A DNA stretch of 64,000 bases from Chitinophagaceae bacterium (GTDB taxonomy: Bacteria; Bacteroidota; Bacteroidia; Chitinophagales; Chitinophagaceae). Below the pieces are notes generated by a model that worked only from the letters and a program-made list of their open reading frames with translations, had not been told where the DNA came from and ran no database searches. Each line of letters begins with the position of its first letter. Position 1 is the first letter of the stretch. The position numbers were made by a program, and so were the translations under genes. This document shows, in pieces, positions 55,297-64,000 of the stretch. The stretch covers positions 1-64,000 of the forward strand of contig JADLCD010000040.1 in NCBI GenBank assembly GCA_020847395.1, in the 5' to 3' direction.

Positions 55297-56028
55297 TTAT
55301 TTCTTTTCTTTGAGTTCTGTTGCAGCAGCTATATCGGTAAACCAATGCAATTCACCTCGTACAGGTTGTATTATTTGTGAAGGATAAATATCCGGATTAT
55401 ATTTTCCCTCAAGCACTTCTTTTAACGCATGTGCCTTACCGCTGCCGAAAGTTAAAAAAGCAATTTTAGCAGCGCGGTTTACAATAGGTGCAGTAAGTGT
55501 TATTCTGAACATTTGCTGAGGAGCAAGATAAAATGCTTTGACCCATAATTTCTTTTCATGAATTACTGCCGTGCCCGGAAAAAGAGATAGTGTATGTCCA
55601 TCGTCTCCCATGCCGGATAAAACGATATCAAAACTTTTACCTGTTTCTTCAAAGTAGCCATGCAATATTTTTTCATATTCAGTAGCAGATTGCTCTGGTT
55701 CAATATCAGTACGCATAATATGCACATGCTCCCCTAATACCGGCACTTTGCTGAGTAAATGCTCATACGTCATTTTAGCATTGTTGCGGTCATCCGTAAA
55801 AGGAACAGCGCGTTCATCACCCCAAAAAATATGCACCCTGCGCCAGTCAATACGTTCTTTGTATGGACTGGTTGCCAATAATTCATATAACCGTTTGGGA
55901 GAATTTCCGCCGGTTAACACCAATGTACATTTATCCTGTTTTTGTAAAACAGATTCAATAGAAGCTGTTATCCATTCAGCCAGTTCAAGGCTTACTGCTT
56001 CGGGATTTTGTTGTATATGAAGATTCAT
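55297..56028 (-). CDS. pgl: 6-phosphogluconolactonase
   Basis: It hydrolyses 6-phosphogluconolactone. The DevB-type family start ALVLTGGNSPKRLYELLA-like (CTLVLTGGNSPKRLYELLA), the strand VHIFWGDERAVP with its catalytic-region Asp-Glu-Arg, and DIVLSGMGDDGHTLSLFPGT are all present. At 243 residues the length is normal. It is the last gene of the oxidative pentose-phosphate run; the spacer to zwf holds two palindromic repeats. Confidence 0.95.
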   Translation of the reverse strand: MNLHIQQNPEAVSLELAEWITASIESVLQKQDKCTLVLTGGNSPKRLYELLATSPYKERIDWRRVHIFWGDERAVPFTDDRNNAKMTYEHLLSKVPVLGEHVHIMRTDIEPEQSATEYEKILHGYFEETGKSFDIVLSGMGDDGHTLSLFPGTAVIHEKKLWVKAFYLAPQQMFRITLTAPIVNRAAKIAFLTFGSGKAHALKEVLEGKYNPDIYPSQIIQPVRGELHWFTDIAAATELKEKK

Positions 56029-56057
56029 AATTTAAAAAAGGCAGCCTCTCCCTCCTC

Positions 56058-56080
56058 CTCCCTCTCCGAAGGAAAGGGAG
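56058..56080. repeat. Palindromic CTCCCTCTCC repeat element
   Basis: CTCCCTCTCC (56058-56067), loop GAA, GGAAAGGGAG (56071-56080) forms a hairpin with one mismatch. It resembles the CT/AG-rich palindromes scattered in Bacteroidota spacers. It sits 29 bases before the pgl start codon. Confidence 0.55.
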
Positions 56081-56225
56081 CGGCGCTGCAGAATATATCC
56101 AAACTTTTTGTTTTACCACATTATCTATCGAATATATCCGGGCTTGACGTTTAGTATTTTTGCACTCTTTTGCATTCACAACCTCCCGCTCACTGTATCT
56201 CGTCAACCTCTTTTGAACTTAGGCA

Positions 56226-56259
56226 CCCCTCTCTCCCGCCCAGGCGGGATGGAGAGGGG
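56226..56259. repeat. Palindromic CCCCTCTCTCCCGCC repeat element
   Basis: CCCCTCTCTCCCGCC (56226-56240) and GGCGGGA-T-GGAGAGGGG (56243-56259) form a long GC-rich hairpin with a small bulge and a two-base loop. It lies just after the zwf stop and could also stall or end the transcript, but has no U-tract. Confidence 0.6.
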
Positions 56260-56274
56260 CAGGGGGTGAGGGCT

Positions 56275-57780
56275 TTATTTCACATCACTCAGCATTGCCC
56301 AGTTAAACCCATCTCTTGCAATCAACGCTTCTGCATCTTCCGGGCCCCATGAGCCTGGCGAATAGTTAGGAAAGTCAACAGGTTCTCTTGTTTCCCAGGT
56401 TTCCAGTATCGGCATAATAATTTTCCATGCTGCTTCCACCTGGTCTGCACGCATAAACAAAGTAGCATTTCCTTCCATCACATCCAGCAGCAGGGTTTCA
56501 TATGCTTCAGGTTCATGTTCATCGTAAGCGTCGTAATTAAAAGTCATGTCAACCGGGCTAAGCACCAGGTTTTGCCCCGGGCGTTTTGCCTGGAAGCGAA
56601 GCCTTATATCCATTTCCGGCTGAATACCTATAGTAAGGCGGTTAGGCCTCCAGCTATTGGCTGCTTCCGGGGGAAACGCATAGTTAGGAGCCGGACGGAA
56701 TTGTATAGTAATAAAGGTGCTTTTGCTGTTCATCCTTTTGCCTGTACGCACATAAAAAGGCACATCCTGCCAGCGCCAGTTATCAATATAAAATTTAAGC
56801 GCAGCAAAGGTTTCAATGTTTGAATGTGGGTCAACATTTTTTTCGCTTCTGTAACCCGGCACTTGTTCGCCCTGCATCCAGCCTTCGCTATACTGACCAC
56901 GAACAGCATAATCCTGCACTTCATTATGATCAATCTTGCGGATGGCATTCAATACATCAACCTTTTTATTGCGTATTTCATTCGCGTCAAAAGATACCGG
57001 GGCTTCCATGCCAATCATACACATTAACTGCAGAATATGATTTTGCACCATATCACGCAATGCGCCGGATTTTTCATAATAAGCGCCGCGGCTCTCTGCT
57101 CCCACGGTTTCCGAAGCGGTTATCTGAACATTGGCTATATAGTTCCGGTTCCAGATAGGCTCAAACAGCGCATTTGCAAAACGCAACGCCAATATATTCT
57201 GCACTGTTTCTTTGCCGAGATAGTGATCTATGCGGAATACCTGGTTTTCATCAAACATAGTGCTGAGCAGTTGGTTAATTTCCTGCGCACTTTTAAGATC
57301 ATGACCAAAAGGTTTTTCAACAACAATGCGGGTGCATTTTGTGTCTGCACAAATATTCAAAGGGCCGAGTTTGCTTGCAATATCGGGAACTAATTGAGGC
57401 GCTACCGCGAGGTAGAAAATCACATTAGGATGTTCCCCATATTCCTGCTCCTTAGCTTTTACAAAATCACTGATTTTGGGGTAAGAGGCATCATTCTCCG
57501 CATCCATCTGCAAATAGCTTACATGCTGTGCAAAATCATTCCACTTATTATCTACTTCATCCTTGCGGCGGGAAAATTTTTTAATCCCCTCCAGCAAATG
57601 TCCCCTGTATGTTTCATCAGAATAATCAGATCTTCCTATACCTACTATGCCAAACTTTTCCGGCATCCATTCGTCAAGAAACAAATTATATAATGCCGGC
57701 GTTAGTTTACGAAGATTAAGATCTCCACTTCCTCCAAAAATAAAAATCAGCGAGGCAGGTGGTCGTTTATGGTTTTGCAT
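56275..57780 (-). CDS. zwf: Glucose-6-phosphate 1-dehydrogenase
   Basis: It oxidises glucose-6-phosphate with NADP+. FIFGGSGDLNLRKLTPALYN (13-32) is the cofactor motif and FRIDHYLGKETVQN is the active-site signature. MVQNHILQLMCMIGMEAPVS gives the central helix. The 501 residues are the family length. It lies downstream of gnd, 93 bases away, and upstream of pgl. Confidence 0.97.
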   Translation of the reverse strand: MQNHKRPPASLIFIFGGSGDLNLRKLTPALYNLFLDEWMPEKFGIVGIGRSDYSDETYRGHLLEGIKKFSRRKDEVDNKWNDFAQHVSYLQMDAENDASYPKISDFVKAKEQEYGEHPNVIFYLAVAPQLVPDIASKLGPLNICADTKCTRIVVEKPFGHDLKSAQEINQLLSTMFDENQVFRIDHYLGKETVQNILALRFANALFEPIWNRNYIANVQITASETVGAESRGAYYEKSGALRDMVQNHILQLMCMIGMEAPVSFDANEIRNKKVDVLNAIRKIDHNEVQDYAVRGQYSEGWMQGEQVPGYRSEKNVDPHSNIETFAALKFYIDNWRWQDVPFYVRTGKRMNSKSTFITIQFRPAPNYAFPPEAANSWRPNRLTIGIQPEMDIRLRFQAKRPGQNLVLSPVDMTFNYDAYDEHEPEAYETLLLDVMEGNATLFMRADQVEAAWKIIMPILETWETREPVDFPNYSPGSWGPEDAEALIARDGFNWAMLSDVK

Positions 57781-57873
57781 TTTTTAAGAATTCAAAACTG
57801 ATTGTAGTATGCCGCGAATGCACAAATAAAACAGACTTTATAATTCGTGCATTCGTGGCTTTATTAAATTAAC

Positions 57874-59286
57874 TTATTGCCAGTTGGTGTGGAATATTCC
57901 AGGTTCGTCAATACGTTGGAAGGTGTGCGCTCCAAAAAAGTCGCGCTGTGCCTGTATCAGGTTTGTTGGCATGGTTTCGCTTCTGTAAGCATCAAAATAC
58001 CCTAATGATACACTCAGCGCAGCAGCAGGAATACCAGCCTGAACAGCAGTAGCAATAAATTTCCTTGTATTTGCTTCTCTCGATTTAATTAACGCGGCTA
58101 TATTGGCGTCAAGCAAAATATTTGATAATGCAGGATTGCCGGTATATGCTTTGTAATAAATTTCAAGCAATGTTGAACGGATAATACATCCTCCCCTCCA
58201 TATTTTTACAACTTCGGGCAAAGGAATTTCCATATTGTATTCTTTGGAAGCTACATATAATAATGCCAGCCCCTGTGCATAGCTGATAAGCGTGCCGAAG
58301 AATAAGGCTTCTCTCGCCTGTTGAATAATCTCTTCTTTAGAAACGCCGGTTATTTTAATATTGGATGGATAGATTTTAGATGCAGCCACTCTTTCATCTT
58401 TTAAAGCAGAAAGATTGCGCATACTCACGGCTATATCAATAGTTGGGATGGCTATACCCAAATCCATTGCATCCTGCGAAGTCCATTTGCCTGTGCCCTT
58501 TGAACCGGCTTTATCCAATATAAGGTCTACCAGCCTCTTGCCGGTTTTATCATCAACTTTAGGGAAGATATCGCGGGTAATTTCAACAAGAAAAGATTGC
58601 AGCTCACCTTCATTCCATGCTTTAAATACCTGGTGCAGTTCATCGTTGGTAAGCCCGTAGCCACGGTGCAGCACATCATACACCTCACTAATGAGTTGCA
58701 TAATACCATATTCAATACCATTATGCACCATTTTTACATAATGACCTGCAGCACCATTACCAAGATATGCCACGCAAGGCTCACCGTTTACTTTTGCAGA
58801 AACCGCTTCGAGCATGGGTTTTACATGAGGATATACTTCCTTATCGCCACCGGGCATAATGCTGGGCCCCCTTCTTGCCCCTTCTTCTCCGCCGGAAACA
58901 CCCACACCCATAAAATGAAAGCCTTTTTCCTGCATATATTGTACCCTGCGTAATGTATCGGTATAGTGAGAGTTTCCGCCATCAATTACGATATCACCTT
59001 TATCAAGCAATGGAATAAGCTCGGCCAGCACATCGTCTACCGGCTTACCGGCCTGCACCAGCATCATAATTCTGCGGGGCGTTTTCAGTTCCTTAACCAT
59101 TTCGCCAAGGTTTGAAGTGCCTTTTACCGTTGTGCCGGGAACAATTTCCGATTCAAGCTCGGTTACTTTTTGCGGACTCCTGTTATATCCTATCACTGCA
59201 AAACCATGATCTGCCATATTGAGTAAGAGGTTGCGGCCCATTACGCCCAAACCTATTAACCCGAAATCGAATGATTGATTTGCCAT
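57874..59286 (-). CDS. gnd: 6-phosphogluconate dehydrogenase, decarboxylating
   Basis: It turns 6-phosphogluconate into ribulose-5-phosphate and CO2. The NADP-binding start GLIGLGVMGRNLLLNMADHG and the catalytic region HYVKMVHNGIEYGIMQLISE are intact. The ATG at 59284-59286 (MANQSFDFGLIG) fits the family start; the open frame begins 11 codons earlier. It yields 470 residues. Together with zwf and pgl it forms the complete oxidative branch. Confidence 0.97.
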   Translation of the reverse strand: MANQSFDFGLIGLGVMGRNLLLNMADHGFAVIGYNRSPQKVTELESEIVPGTTVKGTSNLGEMVKELKTPRRIMMLVQAGKPVDDVLAELIPLLDKGDIVIDGGNSHYTDTLRRVQYMQEKGFHFMGVGVSGGEEGARRGPSIMPGGDKEVYPHVKPMLEAVSAKVNGEPCVAYLGNGAAGHYVKMVHNGIEYGIMQLISEVYDVLHRGYGLTNDELHQVFKAWNEGELQSFLVEITRDIFPKVDDKTGKRLVDLILDKAGSKGTGKWTSQDAMDLGIAIPTIDIAVSMRNLSALKDERVAASKIYPSNIKITGVSKEEIIQQAREALFFGTLISYAQGLALLYVASKEYNMEIPLPEVVKIWRGGCIIRSTLLEIYYKAYTGNPALSNILLDANIAALIKSREANTRKFIATAVQAGIPAAALSVSLGYFDAYRSETMPTNLIQAQRDFFGAHTFQRIDEPGIFHTNWQ

Positions 59287-59326
59287 AATTGTTGAAGATG
59301 TGATGAAAAAGGATGGCAAATGTAGG

Positions 59327-59566
59327 TTATTTCACCTCTTCAAAGTCAATATATTCTCCAACTGAAGTGTTATTGACTGACTTTTCTGTTTGCTGTGTAT
59401 TGCCTGTATCAGCCTGTTGCTGTTTCATTTGTTCCTCCATGCGCTGCTGCATATCATTGAACTGCCTTTTAATTTGTTTACCCGTTCTGAAAACAGGTAT
59501 TAAAAAGCCGGTTATGAACCTGAACAGCAGGTAGCCCAGAAAAAAATATAGTATAAACTTCCACAT
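59327..59566 (-). CDS. DUF4834 family small membrane protein
   Basis: The 79 residues start with one membrane helix (WKFILYFFLGYLLFRFITGF) and continue with a charged, glutamine-rich cytoplasmic part that ends GEYIDFEEVK. DUF4834 proteins occur only in Bacteroidota and have no known role. It is the first gene of the gnd-zwf-pgl run, 40 bases before gnd. Confidence 0.85.
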   Translation of the reverse strand: MWKFILYFFLGYLLFRFITGFLIPVFRTGKQIKRQFNDMQQRMEEQMKQQQADTGNTQQTEKSVNNTSVGEYIDFEEVK

Positions 59567-59633
59567 AAACGAACTGCGAATATACTGAATTTGCTATGGT
59601 GGAACCGGATAAAAGATGTTAAAGCTTTTAATA

Positions 59634-59641
59634 TATATTTG
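59634..59641 (+). promoter_or_regulatory. -7 box (TATATTTG) in a shared 17-base motif, upstream of the wlbB-like gene
   Basis: TATATTTG matches TAnnTTTG and is embedded in TATATTTGCGCACGAAA (59634-59650). The same 17 bases, with one change, occur upstream of the upxY gene at 61456. The box lies 76 bases before the start codon. Confidence 0.55.
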
Positions 59642-59717
59642 CGCACGAAATACGCGAACAATGCGTTATTAATTACTTGTGATTTAATATTTAATCGCTC
59701 CGGTTATTTTAATAATT

Positions 59718-60290
59718 ATGGACTACTTTGCTCACCCCACCGCAGTTATCGACGAGAATTGTATAATAGGAAAAGGAACTAAAATCTGGCATTTTTCTCA
59801 CATTATGTCCCGCTGCATTATTGGAGAAAATTGTAATATCGGGCAGAATGTAGTTGTATCGCCTGAGGTTATTTTAGGCAATAATATTAAAGTACAAAAC
59901 AATGTTTCTGTTTATACCGGTGTTATATGTGAGGATGATGTTTTCCTTGGGCCATCTATGGTTTTTACCAATGTGTTTAACCCTAGAAGCGCTGTTTCCC
60001 GCAAAGATGAATACAGGAAAACAATAGTACGAAAAGGGGCCAGCATTGGGGCTAACGCTACCATAGTTTGCGGATACGAAATTGGAGAATACGCATTTAT
60101 TGGAGCCGGCGCAGTTATTACCAAACCTGTGCCTGCTTATGCGTTAATGGTTGGAAATCCGGCAAAACAAATTGGCTGGATGAGTAAAAACGGCCATAAA
60201 CTTGTTTTTAATAATGAAGGCGTTGCCTTTTGCCCTGAAACAAATGAAAAATATATTTTAAAAGATAAAATAGTAACAGCAGTTTTATGA
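59718..60290 (+). CDS. WlbB/WbpD-like N-acetyltransferase (left-handed beta-helix)
   Basis: The hexapeptide repeats ([20 protein letters not shown], then [17 protein letters not shown]) form a left-handed helix. [20 protein letters not shown] and [18 protein letters not shown] are specific to the WlbB/WbpD group, which acetylates UDP-2-acetamido-3-amino-2,3-dideoxy-glucuronate. The C-terminal [20 protein letters not shown] is the usual end of the fold. It overlaps the next gene by 4 bases (ATGA). Confidence 0.88.
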   Translation: MDYFAHPTAVIDENCIIGKGTKIWHFSHIMSRCIIGENCNIGQNVVVSPEVILGNNIKVQNNVSVYTGVICEDDVFLGPSMVFTNVFNPRSAVSRKDEYRKTIVRKGASIGANATIVCGYEIGEYAFIGAGAVITKPVPAYALMVGNPAKQIGWMSKNGHKLVFNNEGVAFCPETNEKYILKDKIVTAVL

Positions 60291-61309
60291 AAGAAGAAAA
60301 TAAAATAAAATTTGCAGTAGCAGGACTGGGACATATTGGAAAACGCCACGGAGCTATGATTAGCCAGAATGCTGAATGTGAATGGGTTGCCGGATGTGAT
60401 GTACTGCCAGAAGCAGATGTTAAATTTAACACTCACAAACCGGCACATTACTTTAATTCACTGGAGAGTTTGCTGAAGAGCAATACCGGTTTTGATGTTT
60501 TAAGCATAGCTACCCCAAACGGATTTCATGAAGAGCATGCTTTGATGGGCTTAAAAGCCGGAAAGCATGTGGTTATTGAAAAGCCCATGGCATTAACCAA
60601 AGCCGGTTGCGAAAAAATTATTTACGAAGCGCTCCACCAGCATAAGCAGGTGTTTTGTGTAATGCAAAACAGGTATTCGCCCACTTCGGTTTGGTTGAAA
60701 GATGTTTTACGACAAGGTATTTTGGGCAAGATATTCCTTGTGCAGGTTAATTGCTATTGGAACAGGGACGAACGCTATTATACTAAAGGCAACTGGCACG
60801 GCACGTCAAAATTAGACGGAGGCACTTTATTTACACAGTTCTCGCATTTTATTGATATTATGTTCTGGTTGTTTGGAGACATCAGTAACATCAGCGGGCG
60901 TTTTGCGAATTTTAACCACAGCGGGTTAACCGAATTTGAAGACTCCGGTTTTGTGCAGTTTGACTTTGTAAATGGCGGCATGGGCAACTTCAGCTATTCA
61001 ACATCCTGCTGGAATAAAAACCTGGAAAGCAGCGTAACCGTAATAGCTGAAAATGGTATGGTAAAAGTTGGGGGGCAGTATATGAATGAAGTGGAGTTTT
61101 GCCATATAAAAGATTATGTTATGCCTGAGCTCCCGCCGGCAAACCCGCCAAACGATTATGGTCCTTATAAAGGCTCCGCAGCAAATCATCATTATATTTT
61201 TGAAAATGTTGTTGATGTGCTTAAAGGACGTTCGCCCATAACAACCAATGCCCTTGAAGGGTTAAAAGTGGTGGAGATAATGGAGAGAATATATAATTTG
61301 AAGAAATAA
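60287..61309 (+). CDS. WlbA/WbpB-like UDP-N-acetylglucuronate 3-dehydrogenase (Gfo/Idh family)
   Basis: The NAD-binding start is [40 protein letters not shown] carries the family Lys, and [20 protein letters not shown] fits the WlbA/WbpB group. It would make the 3-keto sugar that is then aminated and, by the WlbB-like neighbour, acetylated. Overlap with that gene by four bases supports one pathway. The aminotransferase (WlbC-like) that should act between them is not in this window. Confidence 0.88.
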   Translation: MKEENKIKFAVAGLGHIGKRHGAMISQNAECEWVAGCDVLPEADVKFNTHKPAHYFNSLESLLKSNTGFDVLSIATPNGFHEEHALMGLKAGKHVVIEKPMALTKAGCEKIIYEALHQHKQVFCVMQNRYSPTSVWLKDVLRQGILGKIFLVQVNCYWNRDERYYTKGNWHGTSKLDGGTLFTQFSHFIDIMFWLFGDISNISGRFANFNHSGLTEFEDSGFVQFDFVNGGMGNFSYSTSCWNKNLESSVTVIAENGMVKVGGQYMNEVEFCHIKDYVMPELPPANPPNDYGPYKGSAANHHYIFENVVDVLKGRSPITTNALEGLKVVEIMERIYNLKK

Positions 61310-61742
61310 GGGAAATATCCAAAGGCGAGGCAGGTGCACTAATTCTGATTATTATTAAAAAGATAAAGTTGTAAGCTTATATAAAATCAAATACCGATCT
61401 TACCTGATTTTCGGAAGGCCTGAAACTCAAAAATTACTGGAATCTTTTTTACATCTATATTTGCGTACGAAAATACAAGGTGGTTTCGTTCATATAACCG
61501 CCTGACTTTGTTTGAGTTCTTGTAATTGCAGTGATGATAATATAATGCCGGCAGCTACATGCGGATGAGAATAAAAATAGCCCAGTCCAATGTCATTATA
61601 AAACCCGGAAATGTCAGCACACAATGTTAATACAAGCCCAAACAAGGTTACCTAAGCAGTTACAAAAAAAGCATTATGTGACTGAGAGGGCGAAGCCATG
61701 CTGTAAATCAATGCTTTATTTTTTTAATTATCGTTACAATAC
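61310..61742 (+). other. Leader region of the polysaccharide operon
   Basis: No gene is evident. A promoter-like box at 61456-61472 is shared with the wlbB-like gene (listed separately). The roughly 270 bases from there to the upxY start form a long untranslated leader, as expected for a transcript controlled by an UpxY antiterminator. I see no clear terminator hairpin in it. Confidence 0.5.
61456..61463 (+). promoter_or_regulatory. -7 box (TATATTTG) in the shared 17-base motif, upstream of upxY
   Basis: TATATTTG fits TAnnTTTG and lies in TATATTTGCGTACGAAA (61456-61472), which matches the wlbB promoter motif except C to T. It is 280 bases before the start of the NusG-like gene. Confidence 0.55.
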
Positions 61743-62240
61743 ATGAGCAGCACGCAAAGATGGCATGCAGTATATACCAAACCCAGGTGGGAAAAAAAGG
61801 TATTTGCCTTATTGATGGAAAAGGGGATAACTGCTTACTGTCCTTTGAACAAGGTGAGAAGGAGATGGAGTGACAGGTATAAGATTATCAATGAGCCGCT
61901 GTTTAAGTCATACGTTTTTGTGCATATTACCGATGAGGAAATGAAAAAGGTGAGAATGATACCTGGGGTTGTTAACTTTATTTACTGGAACGGCAAGCCT
62001 GCAGTGATAAGAGAAAAAGAGATCAACACCATCAAAAAATTTCTCAACGAATATGAGTTTGTTTTGGCAGAGCCAATCAGGCTTATGCCCAATCAGCGAA
62101 TAAAAATAATGACCGGTGTATTGATGAACGAAGAAGCGGTAGTGATACGTTCAGAAAAAAATAAAGTACAGGTAATACTGGAAAGCCTTGGTTTTAAATT
62201 AACGGCGGGGCTGGAGAAAAATGAAATACAAGTGATATAG
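61743..62240 (+). CDS. upxY: UpxY family transcription antiterminator (NusG-like)
   Basis: The NusG N-terminal domain is clear: WHAVYTKPRWEKKVFALLME (8-27), then CPLNKVRRRWSDR and EPLFKSYVFVHITDEE, ending VVNFIYWNGKPAVIREKEIN. A short KOW domain follows (RIKIMTGVLMNEEAVVIRSE). In Bacteroides UpxY proteins bind the transcript leader of the capsule operon they begin and prevent premature termination. Here it likewise precedes export and chain-length genes. At 165 residues the length is normal for the family. Confidence 0.92.
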   Translation: MSSTQRWHAVYTKPRWEKKVFALLMEKGITAYCPLNKVRRRWSDRYKIINEPLFKSYVFVHITDEEMKKVRMIPGVVNFIYWNGKPAVIREKEINTIKKFLNEYEFVLAEPIRLMPNQRIKIMTGVLMNEEAVVIRSEKNKVQVILESLGFKLTAGLEKNEIQVI

Positions 62241-62294
62241 CTTCTTAAATATATTTTTACAACCTTCATATGAACCAAACCAGCAACAACAAGC

Positions 62295-63116
62295 ATGAAA
62301 AACCAAACTCAACCCGATATTATACATAGCCCACCATGCCGGCTACTTTTCTTTATTCCTCTAATTTTTCTTCTTTTCTCGTCTTGCCGCACGCAAAAGC
62401 AGTTGCAGTATTTGCAAGGGCCTATTGATACTGTTAATCTTAGCAAATTAAATTTTCCTGAGCCAACAATTCAAAAAGCAGATGTGCTCAGCATAGTTGT
62501 TTACAGTGACAACCCTGAGCTTACGGCTTTTTACAATCAACAATCATCCGCAAGTACAGGAACGTCTGGAAATATTCCATCCAGCACATCAACTACGTCT
62601 GGCTACCTTGTCGACAATGAGGGGTACATATATTTCCAAACAATAGGTCAGATTTTTGTTGAGGGGCTAACTACAAAGCAACTTCAGGACAGCTTAAAAG
62701 AAAAGCTTAATCCTTTTCTAAAAAATTCGTATGCTACGATTCGTATTTTAAATAAAAAATTTACGGTTCTTGGCGAGGTTTTAAAACAGGGGCTTTTTTC
62801 TTTTCCAAGCGAAAGGGTAAATATTTTAGAGGCATTAGGATTAGCTGGAGATATTACTCTATATGGACTTAAAGATTCAATAATGGTAATAAGAGAAACG
62901 AATGGGAAAAGAGTTTTCGGCAATTTAAATGTAAATGACCCTAATGTTTTACTTTCTCCTTATTATTATATTCAACAAAATGATATCATCATAGTAAAAT
63001 CAACACCCAAAAAGCCTAATGTTTCCGACCAGGCAACAACCCGAAACTTAGCATTAGTTGCAACGATCGCAACGATACTTACATCAATTGCTGTTATATT
63101 CAATATTTTCAAATAA
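62295..63116 (+). CDS. Polysaccharide export lipoprotein (Wza/BexD-like)
   Basis: A lipoprotein signal ends FLLFSSCRTQ (Cys about 32). The poly-export domain begins LQYLQGPIDTVNLSKLNFPE, with the Bacteroidota variant VLSIVVYSDNPELTAFYNQQ. SLBB-like strands follow (YIYFQTIGQIFVEGLTTKQL, then YATIRILNKKFTVLGEVLKQ). A C-terminal hydrophobic segment (LALVATIATILTSIAVIFNI) is typical for the group. It forms the outer-membrane pore for polysaccharide. It follows upxY by 54 bases. Confidence 0.93.
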   Translation: MKNQTQPDIIHSPPCRLLFFIPLIFLLFSSCRTQKQLQYLQGPIDTVNLSKLNFPEPTIQKADVLSIVVYSDNPELTAFYNQQSSASTGTSGNIPSSTSTTSGYLVDNEGYIYFQTIGQIFVEGLTTKQLQDSLKEKLNPFLKNSYATIRILNKKFTVLGEVLKQGLFSFPSERVNILEALGLAGDITLYGLKDSIMVIRETNGKRVFGNLNVNDPNVLLSPYYYIQQNDIIIVKSTPKKPNVSDQATTRNLALVATIATILTSIAVIFNIFK

Positions 63117-63167
63117 TTGAGCGTAATGCAGCGGAAAATAATCAGCCTAACGTATTATCGATAAACG

Positions 63168-64000
63168 ATGCAATATAAGAACGATATCAGTATAGAAGAC
63201 AGTAGTTTAGGAACAGATTTTAATCTTAAAGAGTTTGTTTTTAAATATATAAGGTATATTCCACTAATTGCTGCCTTTGTTTTAATTGCACTGGTTTTTG
63301 CATTTATGAAAATACGCTACGCCACTCCGATTTATAGTGTTAGCGGTTCTTTATATATAGAAAAGGAAGGAAAAATGGGCGGTAGCAGGGAAGGGCTTGA
63401 AGATATGTTTTTATTTTCCAATAATGTTAATCTCAATAATGAACAAGAGTTTTTACATTCAAGGCAACTGGTTGCCAGGGTTGTTAAAAATTTAGGGTTA
63501 CAATTAAGCTACTATAATGTTGGAAAAGTAAGATCTACAAATGTATATAAAGGATCTCCTTTAAAATTGGAAATAATATCATTGAAAGATTCATCATCGT
63601 CATTCAGCTTTGAAATAGAAGCTAATGAAAATAAGTTTAAGTTTTTCAAATCAAACTCGTTTATTAATTACGGTGAGATATTTGAAACCGCGGACGGGCT
63701 TTTCAAGCTTCATCGTTTATCAAACGTTTCTCTCAATGTTTTCGCAAGTCCTGTGTTTACGATTTCTTACAACTCACCCGAACAAGCTACCATATCTCTT
63801 GCTAAATCTATTAATGTTAGTCAAAATATTGAACAGGCCACTATCCTGGGAATATCTATTGAAACAGACAATACGGATTTTGGAAAAGACGTAATTAATG
63901 AATTGATGAAAGAATATGGCAGAATGAATGTGGAAGATAAGAAGGAGATATCCAGGGTTACTATGCAATTTATAGATGAACGCCTCGATACTATAAAAGA
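63168..64000 (+). CDS. Wzz/tyrosine-kinase-type chain-length regulator, truncated by window edge
   Basis: The ATG at 63168 opens a frame that runs to the right edge without a stop, so only the N-terminal 277 codons are seen. After a short cytoplasmic start (MQYKNDISIEDSSLGTDFNL), a first membrane helix (YIPLIAAFVLIALVFAFM, about 30-47) leads into a periplasmic domain with FLHSRQLVARVVKNLGL, the Wzz signature. A helical part (ISLAKSINVSQNIEQATILG) follows. If the rest includes a kinase domain it would be an autophosphorylating exopolysaccharide kinase. It comes 51 bases after the export gene. Confidence 0.9.
   Translation, partial: MQYKNDISIEDSSLGTDFNLKEFVFKYIRYIPLIAAFVLIALVFAFMKIRYATPIYSVSGSLYIEKEGKMGGSREGLEDMFLFSNNVNLNNEQEFLHSRQLVARVVKNLGLQLSYYNVGKVRSTNVYKGSPLKLEIISLKDSSSSFSFEIEANENKFKFFKSNSFINYGEIFETADGLFKLHRLSNVSLNVFASPVFTISYNSPEQATISLAKSINVSQNIEQATILGISIETDNTDFGKDVINELMKEYGRMNVEDKKEISRVTMQFIDERLDTIK

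Overview
The window looks like a chromosomal stretch from a member of the Bacteroidota, most likely Chitinophagaceae or a close relative. The signs are a SusC/SusD pair, a PorP/SprF protein, a C-terminal type IX secretion sorting domain, an UpxY-type NusG paralogue, a DUF4834 protein, -7 boxes of the form TAnnTTTG, and no Shine-Dalgarno sequences. The family-level placement is inference; no rRNA gene is present to test it.

Layout. 1-6.4 kb is an accessory, partly decayed region. It holds a GIY-YIG protein, a cluster of inverted repeats, stubs of an Mrr-type restriction gene and of dinD, a TonB-dependent receptor, a RhuM-Fic fusion, an ABC permease collapsed by an internal deletion, and a Uma2 nuclease. 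6.8-26 kb is mostly housekeeping: a PfkB kinase, a gamma-carbonic anhydrase, gcvT, an OPT transporter, serS, a run ending in gcvH-vanZ, a radA-comF-lipoprotein-gpx run with its own terminator, and a YugP-type metalloprotease. 26.1-30.6 kb is a SusC/SusD pair for uptake of an unknown glycan or other nutrient. A class C-like group II intron (about 30591-32533) follows. It sits directly after the terminator of a leftward upp-porP-barrel operon. 35-39 kb holds anmK, a ROK regulator and the DNA polymerase III delta' gene. 39.1-46.2 kb is a leftward five-gene uronide operon (GH88, TIM-barrel isomerase, Gfo/Idh oxidoreductase, SDR, MFS) flanked on both sides by ORF6N-domain genes. 47-49 kb holds tRNA-Arg(CCG), marC, a DoxX-like gene and a thioredoxin-like gene. 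49.4-55 kb is one 1863-residue repetitive secreted protein with a type IX sorting domain. 55.3-59.6 kb is the oxidative pentose-phosphate operon (DUF4834, gnd, zwf, pgl). From 59.7 kb to the right edge is the start of a surface-polysaccharide locus: wlbB-like and wlbA-like genes for a 2,3-diamino-uronic acid sugar, an UpxY antiterminator, a Wza-like export lipoprotein, and a Wzz-like chain-length protein cut by the window edge.

The most notable points are the intron seated on a terminator, a 17-base promoter-like motif shared by the two polysaccharide transcription units, the uronide cassette bracketed by ORF6N genes, a 21-base palindrome inserted in frame in gcvT, the deletion-collapsed ABC permease, and the repeat architecture of the giant secreted protein. 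No complete new defence or mobile system was found. No CRISPR array or rRNA gene was seen.
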